Below, piece by piece: positions 1 to 8,704 of a stretch of DNA of 64,000 nucleotides. Origin of the DNA: Thalassotalea sp. ND16A (GTDB taxonomy: Bacteria > Pseudomonadota > Gammaproteobacteria > Enterobacterales > Alteromonadaceae); contig NZ_JQDZ01000103.1 in assembly GCF_000764205.1 (NCBI RefSeq), positions 44,375 to 108,374 of the forward strand. Direction: 5' to 3'. The notes beneath the pieces are model-generated. The model was not told where the DNA came from, searched no databases, and saw only the letters and a program-made list of their open reading frames with translations. Both the position numbers and the translations under genes were made by a program. Position 1 is the stretch's first letter. Every line of letters starts with the position of its first letter.

Positions 1-31
1 ATCACCTTTATCTTATTCAGAGTAAGCCGCG

Positions 32-487
32 ATGCAATATAAAAACGTTACTGCAGCCAAGTTTAAAAATATCGCTTTGGTTGCCCACGATAATATGAAA
101 CCAGCATTAATGAACTGGTGCATGACTCACAAAGATAAATTAAACCGCCATACGTTATACGCCACGGGCACTACCGGTGCGTTATTGAAAAATAAGGCCG
201 AATTAAAGGTTACTCCACTGATCAGTGGTCCATTAGGTGGTGACCAGCAAATAGGCGCACTAATCACTGAACAAAAAATTGATATGCTGATTTTCTTCTG
301 GGACCCGCTAGAAGCACAACCGCACGATCCGGATGTTAAAGCATTATTAAGGTTAGCAGCAGTGTGGAACATTCCGGTAGCCTGTAATCAATCGACTGCC
401 GATTTGTTAATTACCTCGATATTATTCGATCAAGAGTACCCAAAATCGATCCCTGATTATTCCAGCTATCTGGAAAAGCGCACATAG
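32..487 (+). CDS. mgsA: Methylglyoxal synthase
   Basis: Converts dihydroxyacetone phosphate to methylglyoxal and phosphate, a cytosolic bypass of lower glycolysis. The 151-residue protein has the full family length. It shows the [11 protein letters not shown] block, the [20 protein letters not shown] block with the catalytic Asp/His residues of the family, and the C-terminal ADLLITS segment. The ATG start at 32 leaves only 31 bases of upstream sequence in the window and no strong ribosome binding site is seen. It is monocistronic here and converges on trmB across a hairpin at 707-740. Identification is firm; regulation cannot be judged. Confidence 0.95.
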   Translation: MQYKNVTAAKFKNIALVAHDNMKPALMNWCMTHKDKLNRHTLYATGTTGALLKNKAELKVTPLISGPLGGDQQIGALITEQKIDMLIFFWDPLEAQPHDPDVKALLRLAAVWNIPVACNQSTADLLITSILFDQEYPKSIPDYSSYLEKRT

Positions 488-706
488 CACAAATTTAAGA
501 ACTAGCATTGAAGTAAACTTTTGGGTTCTGTTTCATTATTTGAGTATGCTACGGGCTTCTAGCAGCGAGCAGGATATTTTATGTCAAGAGAATGCTATCT
601 TCCCAGACTTCGCGTAGATAAAGACAGTCCCAAATTCTATTGCTGATGCGAACTGCCCGTAGCCCGTAGCTCGTAGCCAGTTGCCAGTTGCCAGTTGCCG
701 GAAACA

Positions 707-740
707 AAAAGGGCGTTGAATTCACATTCAAAGCCCTTTT
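707..740. terminator. Bidirectional terminator between mgsA and trmB
   Basis: Hairpin with arms AAAAGGGC-G-TTGAAT and ATTCAA-A-GCCCTTTT around a TCAC loop, with one internal mismatch. It has A-runs and T-runs on both flanks, so it can serve the mgsA (+) and trmB (-) transcripts. Just upstream (about 645-700) are short degenerate tandem repeats of cccgtag and ccagttg type. Confidence 0.75.
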
Positions 741-780
741 ATTTAAACTTGCTTACCGCTGCAACGTTTAGCGCAAACTC

Positions 781-1509
781 TTAATCTTCTTTGGCGTACT
801 GTAAATCCCATACACCGTGTCCCAGATTTTGGCCGCGATTTTCAAATTTAGTTAACGGGCGAGATTCTGGGCGTGGTACGTAATCATTACTCTCTGATAC
901 GTTTTTAAAGCCCGGCGCACCTTGCATGTCTTCTAGCATACATTCGGCGTAATTTTCCCAGTCGGTGGCCATATGAAATACGCCGCCTACTTTTAACACA
1001 CCGCGAATGCTTTCAATAAACTCTGGTTTTACGATGCGGCGTTTGTGATGCTTGGCTTTATGCCAGGGATCAGGGAAGAACAATTGCACCGTATCTACCG
1101 AGTTTGCTTCGATACAATCGGCTAATATTTCAATCGCATCGTGCTCGTATACTTTTAAATTTTCTACGCCTTCGGTTTCGGCCAATGCCAAACAGGCGCC
1201 AACACCAGGGCGGTGAACTTCAATACCAATAAAGTTACGTTCCGGGGCATTTTTTGCCATTTCGACCAATGACTTACCCATACCAAAACCAATTTCTAAA
1301 GTAATAGGGTTTTCATTGGCAAATAAACTGCGAGTGTCAATCTTACCATCGCTATGATTTAAGCCCATGGTATCCCATAACGTTTCAAGAGCACGTGCCT
1401 GACCTTTGGTTAAACGACCTTCACGTTTTACAAAACTTCGAACTTTGCGAATGTATTTGCCTTCGGCTTGTGCTTGTTCAACAGTTTTGTGTTTGTTCTC
1501 GTTACTCAT
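781..1509 (-). CDS. trmB: tRNA (guanine-N7-)-methyltransferase
   Basis: SAM-dependent enzyme making m7G46 in the tRNA variable loop. The 242-residue product has the class I methyltransferase motif [14 protein letters not shown] and the family signature [15 protein letters not shown] with the following IV.PEF segment. The C-terminal substrate region ([16 protein letters not shown]) is intact. The N-terminus is basic and close to the usual length. It lies 137 bp downstream of yggL on the same strand, next to the divergent mutY-yggX pair, a gene order common in gammaproteobacteria. Confidence 0.96.
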   Translation of the reverse strand: MSNENKHKTVEQAQAEGKYIRKVRSFVKREGRLTKGQARALETLWDTMGLNHSDGKIDTRSLFANENPITLEIGFGMGKSLVEMAKNAPERNFIGIEVHRPGVGACLALAETEGVENLKVYEHDAIEILADCIEANSVDTVQLFFPDPWHKAKHHKRRIVKPEFIESIRGVLKVGGVFHMATDWENYAECMLEDMQGAPGFKNVSESNDYVPRPESRPLTKFENRGQNLGHGVWDLQYAKED

Positions 1510-1646
1510 AGGGGATCTCGTTACAGTTAATACTTAGGTTGCGAATATAAATAAGGCGCGTATTATCCTGTTTTGTAAAACAGAATTCAACTGCGCCTTA
1601 ACACTAAAACCTAAACATCAACTATGTCTGGTTTATTAAGTGTGGT

Positions 1647-1979
1647 TTATGCCCACCAAACGTCGTAAAGCTCAGAAACAGCAACTGACTGAGCGCCAGC
1701 TTTAGTTAACCAGTCTTCAACCAATTTACGATTTTCGTCAGTACACTTGCCTAATTTCTGTGTGCAAATAAGGCCGTGCCAAATTAAATCGCCTTCACCA
1801 CCAAAACCTAAACCGTTTGGCTCTATGGCTTCGCTGAAAAAGTTATTAAGAAACTCATCAATAGCATCGTTGCTAGTGCCTTCGGCAAATTTCCAGGCAA
1901 CGTCAAACCCTAACTCTTGAAACTCATCTACGCGCATTTTTTTACGTAGGCGACGGCTACGGTTTTTTGATTCAGTCAT
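1647..1979 (-). CDS. yggL: YggL family 50S ribosome-binding protein
   Basis: Small protein of 110 residues matching the YggL (DUF469) family. It has a basic NRSRRLRKKM N-terminus, then DEFQELGFDVAWKF, and a central glycine-rich GLGFGGEGDLIWHGLI segment typical of the family. YggL is reported to associate with the large ribosomal subunit; its exact role is unclear. It lies upstream of trmB on the minus strand and 193 bp from the divergent mutY start, so the two probably have separate promoters in that gap. There is nothing unusual in length or composition. Confidence 0.9.
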   Translation of the reverse strand: MTESKNRSRRLRKKMRVDEFQELGFDVAWKFAEGTSNDAIDEFLNNFFSEAIEPNGLGFGGEGDLIWHGLICTQKLGKCTDENRKLVEDWLTKAGAQSVAVSELYDVWWA

Positions 1980-2172
1980 GCTATTCTCAACTATTTATCT
2001 CATTTGCCGCGAAGAATAGTGTTATTTGACCAAAATGCCAAGTTTTATTCTGTTAAATATCGTACTCGTTTGATTCATACCTATCTGCGGAAGGAACTTG
2101 CCATAGATCAACTCGGTTAAAACCGCTACACTCGCACTCATTAAAATAAAAAATGTATTGTAGTTGTGAATA

Positions 2173-3240
2173 ATGAAATTTAGTGAACAGGTTTTACATT
2201 GGTTTAATGAGCAAGGGCGAAAGCATTTCCCCTGGCAACAAAATAAAACACCATACCGGGTATGGATTTCAGAGATAATGCTACAACAAACGCAAGTAAC
2301 CACGGTAATACCGTATTACCTGCGTTTTATGGAAAGCTTCCCCACCATTACCGACTTGGCCAATGCCGATGAAGATTTGGTGCTTCATCACTGGACCGGT
2401 TTAGGCTATTACGCCAGGGCGCGTAACTTGCACAAAGCGGCGAAACTCATTCGTGATGACTATCAAGGTAACTTTCCCGAAGATATTGAGCAGGTGATCG
2501 CCCTGCCCGGCATCGGCCGCAGCACTGCCGGTGCGATATTGTCGTTGTCGCTGAATCAACACCACCCTATTTTAGATGGCAATGTAAAACGGGTATTGGC
2601 ACGCCACTTTATGGTATCCGGATACCCAGGACAAAGTGCCTTTGACAAACAATTGTGGCAACTGTCTGAAAGGCTGACGCCGGAGCTTGGCGTTGCCAAC
2701 TTCAATCAGGCGATGATGGATTTAGGCGCTACGGTTTGTACAAGAGGGAAACCGAGTTGCACGGTTTGCCCGTTAAAAACCGACTGTCAGGCGTTCTACC
2801 ATGAAAAACAAAGTGACTTTCCGGGTAAAAAACCGAAAAAGCAAAAGCCAGAGCAGAAAACCATCATGGTAATGTTTCACCAAGGTGATTCGGTATATAT
2901 GTATAAGCGGCCACCATCTGGCATATGGGGTGGCTTGTGGAGCTTTTATGAAATAGCGCAACTTGATGAACTGCAAGCTTTGGCTGATAAATTAAGCTTT
3001 AAAATAACGGCAAGCGAAACACTGACCGAGTTTCGTCATACCTTTTCGCATTTTCATCTCGACATCACCCCTTTGATAGTGGATGTCATTGCAGACACTA
3101 ATAATGCCGCTAATATTAATGAAAATAGCCCGCATCTTTGGTACCATCTTCAGCGCGGTGAAAATGTAGGGTTAGCCGCATCGAGTAAAACCCTACTAGC
3201 ATTAATTAATAATACCAAGCAAAAAGAGAAACAATTATGA
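2173..3240 (+). CDS. mutY: A/G-specific adenine glycosylase
   Basis: Base excision repair enzyme that removes adenine mispaired with 8-oxoguanine. The 355-residue product has the HhH-GPD fold: [10 protein letters not shown] with the catalytic Glu near the N-terminus, the helix-hairpin-helix [14 protein letters not shown], and [12 protein letters not shown] with the conserved Asp. The iron-sulfur cluster loop has spacing C-x6-C-x2-C-x5-C ([17 protein letters not shown]). The C-terminal NUDIX-like 8-oxoG recognition domain is present (from about residue 230). The stop overlaps the yggX start (ATGA), so the two are co-transcribed. Confidence 0.97.
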   Translation: MKFSEQVLHWFNEQGRKHFPWQQNKTPYRVWISEIMLQQTQVTTVIPYYLRFMESFPTITDLANADEDLVLHHWTGLGYYARARNLHKAAKLIRDDYQGNFPEDIEQVIALPGIGRSTAGAILSLSLNQHHPILDGNVKRVLARHFMVSGYPGQSAFDKQLWQLSERLTPELGVANFNQAMMDLGATVCTRGKPSCTVCPLKTDCQAFYHEKQSDFPGKKPKKQKPEQKTIMVMFHQGDSVYMYKRPPSGIWGGLWSFYEIAQLDELQALADKLSFKITASETLTEFRHTFSHFHLDITPLIVDVIADTNNAANINENSPHLWYHLQRGENVGLAASSKTLLALINNTKQKEKQL

Positions 3241-3509
3241 GTCGTAAAGTATTTTGCCAACATTTCAAAAAAGATGATGACGGTTTAGATTTTCAATTTT
3301 ACCCTGGCGATATCGGTAAAAATATTTTCGATAATATAGGCAAAGAAGCCTGGGGCATCTGGCAGAAAAAACAAACCATGTTAATTAATGAAAATAAACT
3401 GTCGATGATGAACCCTGAAGACAGAAAATTTTTAGAAACCGCGATGGTGGCATTTTTATTTGAAGGTAAAGAGCCTGAAATTGAAGGTTACACCCCAGAA
3501 AACAAATAA
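3237..3509 (+). CDS. yggX: Fe(2+)-trafficking / oxidative damage protection protein YggX
   Basis: Cytosolic 90-residue protein that protects iron-sulfur enzymes from oxidative damage and is proposed to handle iron. It starts [12 protein letters not shown] with the single conserved Cys, then [24 protein letters not shown], the strongly conserved family core. It overlaps the mutY stop by 4 bp. The mutY-yggX pairing is standard and links an Fe-S DNA repair enzyme with an Fe-S maintenance factor. It is followed by a terminator at 3537. Confidence 0.96.
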   Translation: MSRKVFCQHFKKDDDGLDFQFYPGDIGKNIFDNIGKEAWGIWQKKQTMLINENKLSMMNPEDRKFLETAMVAFLFEGKEPEIEGYTPENK

Positions 3510-3536
3510 AGTTTTCCAAAAAAATAATTTATACAT

Positions 3537-3570
3537 AAAGGCTGTTTTTAAACGGCCTTTTTTATTTTTT
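3537..3570 (+). terminator. Rho-independent terminator after yggX
   Basis: Hairpin with arms AAAGGCTGTTT and AAACGGCCTTT (one T-G wobble) followed by a T-rich tract. It lies 27 bp after the yggX stop and closes the mutY-yggX operon. Confidence 0.85.
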
Positions 3571-3796
3571 GAACAAGGCAAATAAGTAACAAACAAAAAC
3601 TTTTGCGAAGACAAATGGCGATAAATGTTAATGAATCGCTCGGAAAACCGTATTATTTGCTCAATAAACGCCTGGATTGGATTAAAAACCAACAAACAAA
3701 CATTTTTTTAAAAAAAGTAGTTGACTGAATAACAGAAAAACAGTCTAATAGCGCCCGTCTTCAAGGCAAAGCCGAAAAGACATAAGAATAGACACT

Positions 3797-3872
3797 GCCT
3801 CGATAGCTCAGTCGGTAGAGCAGGGGATTGAAAATCCCCGTGTCCCTGGTTCGATTCCGGGTCGAGGCACCA
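3797..3872 (+). tRNA. tRNA-Phe (GAA)
   Basis: A 76-nt cloverleaf with acceptor GCCTCGA pairing with TCGAGGC, D-arm AGCTCAGTCGGTAGAGC and anticodon arm GGGGATTGAAAATCCCC with anticodon GAA. The T-arm contains GGTTCGATTCC and the CCA end is encoded. It lies 99 bp upstream of tRNA-Thr and is probably co-transcribed with it. Confidence 0.98.
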
Positions 3873-3971
3873 TCTATTCCTAACCTATTTAGAATAAGTG
3901 TTCACCTAAACATTTATTCGGTGCCAAGATAATTGATTGAATAAATTGAATTATCGCACACAGTTTTGTGT

Positions 3972-4047
<76 letters not shown>

Positions 4048-4063
4048 TTCCTTCGTAGGAAGC

Positions 4064-4094
4064 AAAAAGCCCTAACTTCGGTTAGGGCTTTTTT
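4064..4094 (+). terminator. Terminator after tRNA-Thr
   Basis: Perfect hairpin GCCCTAAC-TTCG-GTTAGGGC flanked by A5 and T6. It lies 16 bp after tRNA-Thr, just inside the island boundary, so it may have arrived with the island and replaced the original terminator, which may be the one at 6671-6700. Confidence 0.9.
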
Positions 4095-4690
4095 GTATCT
4101 ATCGCTTGGTCGAATTCTTAAGCTATTTTCACTTACACCAATATTTTCCATACCTTGCACTATTCGCGGTGTATCCGTCGATTAACTCAATTTGGTAGCG
4201 CTACTGATGGGCACAAAATACACCCTACTTTGAATAAACCCAATTAGGGAAAATTGGGTATTAGGGTAAATCTATTTGTATTTATCGATTTATTAAGTGC
4301 TTTATACGGGGTAAAAAGGATTTAATCAGCTGCTTAGGGTATATGGGTTGAAGTACAGCCCACTAAAACTGCGGGTGAATTTTATTAGGGTAAGTTAGTT
4401 GATGGTGTAAATATCCGAACTGGGTATTAGCACCAGTGATAGCCATTGTTATAATTAGTTTAACTTTATCTGAAAATACCAGATTACACAGAGGGATGTT
4501 TATCAGAACAGTTTGGTTCATTCATAATTAGGTCTATAGAATTTCAGACTTGTTATTCTGATCTATAAAAATTATCTCTATTTATTTCGCTAGCACATCT
4601 ATTGTTAATGTAAGCTTAGAACCTGTTTATCGCGAGCTGCCGAAAAAATGCAATAGAAGTACCTACCTGTAATTAGTAAAATTTAAAAAT
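4095..4690. other. Gene-poor island segment
   Basis: AT-rich stretch with no credible reading frame on either strand. A short piece near 4640-4660 (RKNAIEVP in one frame) might be further decayed IS66 transposase sequence upstream of the recognisable part, but this is too weak to call. I see no RNA gene or clear repeat. Confidence 0.5.
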
Positions 4691-5169
4691 GGTAAAGCTG
4701 ATATGGCACTAAGCTATTTCCAGAAACTCTATGCAATAGAAACCAAACTCAAAACGAAAACGAACGATGAGAAGTACCAGGCTAGACAAACGCAGGCCAA
4801 ACCGATTTTAGAAAAGTTATATCATTGGCTGACAAAAAAAATATAGTGCCCAAAAGTGCTTTGGGTAAAGCAATCAAATACAGTGTTAACCAATGGCCAA
4901 AGCTCATTCGTTATCTTGAAAATGGGTAGTTAAATATAGATAATAATCGTGCTGAACGCGCGGTAAAACCCTTCGTGATCGTCCGAAAAAACGGGTTGTT
5001 TAGTCAAACAGGGAATGGTACAAATGCCAGTGCAATACTTTATAGTATTATCGAAACAGCCAAAGCCAATGGTCTCATTCTATTTGATTACCTGGTCAAA
5101 TGTTTAGAAGAACTCAGTCAACCCGAGCCTGACATAGAATCATTGCTACCTTGGGATCTAAAAAGCTAG
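4691..5169 (+). pseudogene. IS66-family transposase, C-terminal remnant
   Basis: Reading from 4691 gives GKADMALSYFQKLYAIE, then YHWLTKK, typical of the IS66 TnpC core. A run of eight A's near 4833-4840 breaks the frame; the next frame continues VPKSALGKAIKYSVNQWPKL. An in-frame TAG at 4927-4929 sits where the family usually has Trp or a similar residue. After it comes LNIDNNRAERAVKPFVI (the DDE Glu region) and the end ESLLPWDLKS. One frameshift, one nonsense change and loss of the N-terminal two thirds mark it as dead. The intact last 64 codons from 4975 are only the tail. Confidence 0.88.
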
Positions 5170-5240
5170 GTGCCAATCCGAAGACGGACACAAAAAGCCC
5201 CGTAAAAACGGAGCTTTCTCTTTTTGAATATTTGAAAGGA

Positions 5241-6212
5241 TCAGTCTATTAAATCCAGAAGTTCAAGTCTTTCTTTTGCTAGAATATATCTTGCGCGGAC
5301 ATCATCAATTTGCTGTTGAGTTAATTTCTTACCAAAGGTACGAAGCCCTCCATCGGCATCATTATGATGAATTCCCATAGCAAGCTTAAGATATTCCATA
5401 AGCAGCGGCTGAGCATCAAGATATGATATGGAATTCATAGCCTGAGAGATTTTGTTTGCCTCAGCCCATTCTCCTTTTAAAACATACTCCTGCATAGTAA
5501 CACTAGCTTTTGGGAAGATAGTACCTACACCTGTAATCCCACCGCATGCTCCAGCAAGTCCTGCATGTACAGTTACAGTGTCAACACCCGCCAAAATTTT
5601 TAAATCTTTGTTCTCTAACATCAGCGTTTCAATAGTTGAAACATCTGTAGTCGATATTTTAAGAGCCGTTACTTCAGGTAGAGCAGCAAGTCTTCTAAGA
5701 AGATCTGTTGAAAGTGCATGATATCCGGCTGCATCAGGGTTGTTATAAGGCATAATTGTTACGCCTGTCTCTTTTGCAGTTGCTTCAGCAAGCTCATAGT
5801 ACGCATACATTTCTTCATCAGAAGGAACCGCATTAGTTTTTGGCGGCATGACCATGACTGTATCCACTCCAACCGTTGCGAGTCCTTCAATGATTTTGGC
5901 AAGCTCTTCCTTAGTTTCTGCTGCAGCTCCACTGATCAACGGGACATTGTATTCTTTAGCAACCTCAGAAAGGGATTTAAGTAAAGAAAGACGCTGTTCG
6001 GTGCTCAGGTAGCTATTCTCACCCAGAGTACCAGAAGCGACAAGTCCGCCCATTCTGCTTCCGCCCTTTCCCTGAGCTTTTAAAACACCTGCGGCCTGTT
6101 TTTGTGTTGCATCAAAGTCAATTTCAAGGGCACCGGATTCTGACTCTTTTAGCCATGTAAACACGGCCGGCATAACCGTATATCGCCAATCTGTACTATT
6201 TGTTTCCATCAT
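5241..6212 (-). CDS. DapA/NanA-superfamily aldolase (dihydrodipicolinate synthase-like)
   Basis: A 323-residue TIM-barrel lyase of the DHDPS/N-acetylneuraminate lyase superfamily. The nucleotide-loop equivalent GTLGENSYLSTEQR, the Tyr motif MPYNNP (Y156) and the Schiff-base Lys in ALKIST (K185) are in the expected order. The GTTGE motif of true DapA reads GTLGE and the sequence is divergent, so the substrate is unknown; a 2-keto-acid or sugar-acid aldolase is as likely as lysine synthesis. The start follows AAGAGGAAAT with two adjacent ATG codons. It is the only intact gene of the tRNA-Thr island and probably horizontally acquired. Confidence 0.8.
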   Translation of the reverse strand: MMETNSTDWRYTVMPAVFTWLKESESGALEIDFDATQKQAAGVLKAQGKGGSRMGGLVASGTLGENSYLSTEQRLSLLKSLSEVAKEYNVPLISGAAAETKEELAKIIEGLATVGVDTVMVMPPKTNAVPSDEEMYAYYELAEATAKETGVTIMPYNNPDAAGYHALSTDLLRRLAALPEVTALKISTTDVSTIETLMLENKDLKILAGVDTVTVHAGLAGACGGITGVGTIFPKASVTMQEYVLKGEWAEANKISQAMNSISYLDAQPLLMEYLKLAMGIHHNDADGGLRTFGKKLTQQQIDDVRARYILAKERLELLDLID

Positions 6213-6244
6213 ATTTCCTCTTGTTTAAAAATTATATTGGATAC

Positions 6245-6272
6245 ATTATATCATTTAAATTACCTAAGGCAA
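6245..6272 (-). promoter_or_regulatory. Candidate sigma-70 promoter of the DapA-like gene
   Basis: Reading the minus strand: TTGCCT, a 16-bp spacer, then a perfect TATAAT at 6250-6245, about 33 bp before the start codon. This suggests the island gene is expressed from its own promoter. Confidence 0.55.
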
Positions 6273-6613
6273 AGCCGGAGGCTTATTGGGTTCGCCCTCA
6301 AAGGGCTTAAATTAACGCTCAAAGCGTATTACATGCCAAACTTCTAGTAATTCAGACACCCATCAATATTAATTCAAACACCCATCGCAAATATCTAGAA
6401 CTTAATACTTTTTGTATGGCTGTCATAATTATTTAGGATTAAAGGCTAGATTTGCTTAATCCAGCACACAAAATTTATCTTCCAACAACATATGTTAGAG
6501 ATAATATTGAACAGTTAGATTAAATAATGAAACCTTATGGCTAATATTGTATTTCAAAATATTGTTCATACAGTTGAGCTGCATTACTAGTGGACTCACC
6601 CAAACCAAGCCGA
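6273..6613. other. Gene-free right part of the island
   Basis: No credible coding frame. Two short inverted motifs lie close together (CCCTCAAAGGG-type near 6295 and ACGCTCAAAGCGT near 6314). The rest is plain AT-rich sequence up to the tRNA-Thr duplication. Confidence 0.4.
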
Positions 6614-6664
6614 TGACTTGTAATCAGTAGGTCGCCAGTTCGACTCCGGCAGTCGGCACCATTC
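6614..6664 (+). repeat. Partial tRNA-Thr copy (candidate attR)
   Basis: Exact 51-bp copy of 4000-4050, covering the anticodon stem, variable loop, T-arm, acceptor 3' strand, CCA and four following bases. It lacks the 5' half and cannot fold as a tRNA. It is followed by its own terminator at 6671-6700. Confidence 0.92.
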
Positions 6665-6670
6665 ATAACG

Positions 6671-6700
6671 AAGCCTCAGCTGAAATGTTGAGGCTTTTTT
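6671..6700 (+). terminator. Terminator after the partial tRNA-Thr copy
   Basis: Hairpin AAGCCTCA / TGAGGCTT followed by T's. This is likely the original terminator of the tRNA-Phe-tRNA-Thr transcript, now separated from it by the island. Confidence 0.75.
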
Positions 6701-6784
6701 ATTTGCCTAAAGAAAATAGAACTCAAACCAATATCCCCCTGGCTTAACAACAATATTAATGTTTAACACTCTACACTCATCCCA

Positions 6785-6833
6785 TGCGACATGAGTCGCA
6801 TTTCTTTCTTGAATGTGTGCGACCTTTGTCGCA
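6785..6833 (+). promoter_or_regulatory. Twin BlaI-type operators over the promoter
   Basis: Two perfect dyads TGCGAC-N4-GTCGCA at 6785-6800 and 6818-6833, centres 33 bp apart (about three helical turns). The second lies inside a good promoter: TTGAAT at 6809-6814, 17-bp spacer, CATAAT at 6832-6837. This is the layout expected for repression by the BlaI-family dimer encoded immediately downstream. Confidence 0.8.
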
Positions 6834-6861
6834 TAATGTTTTTAGTCTATAGGAGAATGTG

Positions 6862-7236
6862 ATGCGACCAACGTCAACAGAATTAGAATTTTTAAAGTTA
6901 TTGTGGAAAGAATCACCTCGAACTGCACGTGAATTGCATCAGGAGCTTGAAGGAATTCTTCAGTGGGGATATTCATCAACCAGAAAGACGTTAGACAGGA
7001 TGGCTGAAAAAGCTTTAGTTACGGTGACAAAAGAGGGAAATGTTAACTTATTTGCACCTCAGGTAGATAAAGTAAAAACTCTGGCATCGTTCGCGGCTGA
7101 TTTTGCTAAACGGGTATTTGAATTGGACGGCCCTTTGCCAACCGCAATGTTTACCGGCAGTAAGCTAATTGATGATGATGAAATTGATCAGTTAGAACAT
7201 TTACTTGAACAATTACGTAAAGAGCAAGAGCAGTAA
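6862..7236 (+). CDS. BlaI/MecI/CopY family transcriptional repressor
   Basis: A 124-residue winged-helix repressor. The N-terminal STELEFLKLLWKESPRTARELH and SSTRKTLDRMAEKALVTV are the DNA-binding domain of the family; the C-terminal helices (IDQLEHLLEQLRKEQ) form the dimer. ATG at 6862 is preferred over GTG at 6859 because AGGAG (6851-6855) then sits 6 nt upstream. In known systems the repressor is cleaved or released after a signal from an M56 membrane protease, which is exactly the next gene, starting 1 bp after this stop. Twin operators upstream indicate autorepression of the operon. Confidence 0.93.
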   Translation: MRPTSTELEFLKLLWKESPRTARELHQELEGILQWGYSSTRKTLDRMAEKALVTVTKEGNVNLFAPQVDKVKTLASFAADFAKRVFELDGPLPTAMFTGSKLIDDDEIDQLEHLLEQLRKEQEQ

Positions 7237-7237
7237 C

Positions 7238-8656
7238 ATGGATTACCAATTCCTGTTCAATACGATTTCGTTGCAATTATTAGTATTTACCATTTGTTCA
7301 GGCCTTGTTGTCCTTTTTTCAACGCTAGCGATTAGGTTGAATCCGTTACTCGGAGAATGGTCCAGCTACTGGTTTTTTGCCTATTTGTTATGCTTTTTAT
7401 CTTTGTTCCCGATTGCCCTTATTTCATTTGATAGTGATCATCTTTATGTCTTGAAGGATTTAATAACGCTTAATCAACAGCATCTGGTTATTCATGCCAG
7501 CACTGAAAATTATATCCCTAATGACAATTTTGAAGCTTCTGTTTTTATTCAACTTATTTTGGCTTTGATAGTGATTAGTACATTGCGGGCGTTGAGTATA
7601 TTTACCCTAAGATCCTATCGAGTAATAGCACTGATAAAAGATGCTGAGCAAGTATCCTATATTCAAGGGATGTCAGATAGTCAGCGGCAAGAGCTCGAAA
7701 GTCGTCGCATTAAGGTAATGATATCAGCAGATGCACCTCCACTGGCTTATGGGTTTTTCTCAAAATATATTTTGCTGCCGCACACTATTGAAGGTATGAC
7801 CCCAGAGCATAAGCAAATGCTGATAGAGCATGAACTTCAACACCATAGAAAACATGACACAAAAAAGGTCATATTACTGAGATTTTTAACTGGGCTGTTC
7901 TGGTTTAACCCTTTTATCCACCATTTAGAAAAACGCTTTATGTTATCCATGGAAACTAACTGCGATAAAGAAGTGGTAAAGTCTCTTGCTGTTGACTCTG
8001 CTGAATACGCTAAGTCACTTATTCGTTGTTTACGGATTTGTCAGCACTCAAATAGTAGCCGTTTAACGGCATATTTCTCCAGTCCCAATTCATTGCAAGA
8101 AGAGTTGGAAATGAGAGTAAGAAAAGTGATGGTGAAAATTCAACAGGTTAACTGCTTCACTCATTTACAAGTTTTTGCATTTTTCCTTGTTAATATGTCA
8201 CTCGCTATTTTGATAAAATCAGGCTTTTTTATTTTAGATTTTTCAGCGGCTGACGAAGGCCAGATGCCTATTTCTGCTGGCTACATATCGTTTGACTATA
8301 GTGAATCAAAGCATGACCCACACTTTGGCATAGACATACAAGCACCCAGCGGCGTAGAGGTGAAAGCAAGTTTTACTGGCCGAGTGATTATTGCTGATAA
8401 TTCCAGTCTCGATAAAGGCTTTGGCGTTACTGTGCTGATTGAGCATAAAGATAATACCACCAGTTTATACGCAAATTTAAATCAACTGGTTGTCGATGTC
8501 GGACAAATCGTAAGAGCAGGAGATGTTATCGGCACTTTGGGCGATACCTTAGGGCAAGATACGAGCAATAATGTTACTCCACATTTGCACTTCGAAATTT
8601 CGATATCGGGAAAGCACGTAAATCCTAATCAATATTTGCATGGCTATGGTCACTAA
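7238..8656 (+). CDS. M56/M23 fusion membrane metallopeptidase (BlaR1-like sensor)
   Basis: A 472-residue inner-membrane protein. Hydrophobic segments lie near residues 10-32, 43-64 and 101-122. The M56 zinc motif is HELQH at 198-202, with a downstream METNCDKE Glu at about 239. A further membrane span (about 309-335) precedes a C-terminal M23/LytM domain with H362-x3-D366 and PHLHFE (H449, H451), so its metal ligands look intact. BlaR1/MecR1 carry a beta-lactam-binding domain at this position; here a peptidoglycan peptidase fold replaces it, suggesting that cell-wall material is sensed. ATG 7238 is preferred over upstream codons because it directly follows the repressor stop. Confidence 0.88.
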   Translation: MDYQFLFNTISLQLLVFTICSGLVVLFSTLAIRLNPLLGEWSSYWFFAYLLCFLSLFPIALISFDSDHLYVLKDLITLNQQHLVIHASTENYIPNDNFEASVFIQLILALIVISTLRALSIFTLRSYRVIALIKDAEQVSYIQGMSDSQRQELESRRIKVMISADAPPLAYGFFSKYILLPHTIEGMTPEHKQMLIEHELQHHRKHDTKKVILLRFLTGLFWFNPFIHHLEKRFMLSMETNCDKEVVKSLAVDSAEYAKSLIRCLRICQHSNSSRLTAYFSSPNSLQEELEMRVRKVMVKIQQVNCFTHLQVFAFFLVNMSLAILIKSGFFILDFSAADEGQMPISAGYISFDYSESKHDPHFGIDIQAPSGVEVKASFTGRVIIADNSSLDKGFGVTVLIEHKDNTTSLYANLNQLVVDVGQIVRAGDVIGTLGDTLGQDTSNNVTPHLHFEISISGKHVNPNQYLHGYGH

Positions 8657-8704
8657 GTATTGATCTAAGCGCATAATTTAAAACGAACATCTACGGAATT
8701 GAAA

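Larger units (their letters stand above)
4051..6664. mobile_element. Putative small genomic island in tRNA-Thr
   Basis: The 2.6 kb between the tRNA-Thr gene and an exact 51-bp copy of its 3' end. It holds a decayed IS66 transposase, long gene-poor stretches and one intact gene (DapA-like). No integrase is visible, so this would be the deleted remnant of a larger tRNA-integrated element. The boundary repeat is seen directly; the integration history is inferred. Confidence 0.6.

Noticed and set aside
645..700. Degenerate tandem microrepeats of cccgtag and ccagttg
   Set aside because: Short and imperfect, no array structure; not a CRISPR. No CRISPR array was seen anywhere in the window.
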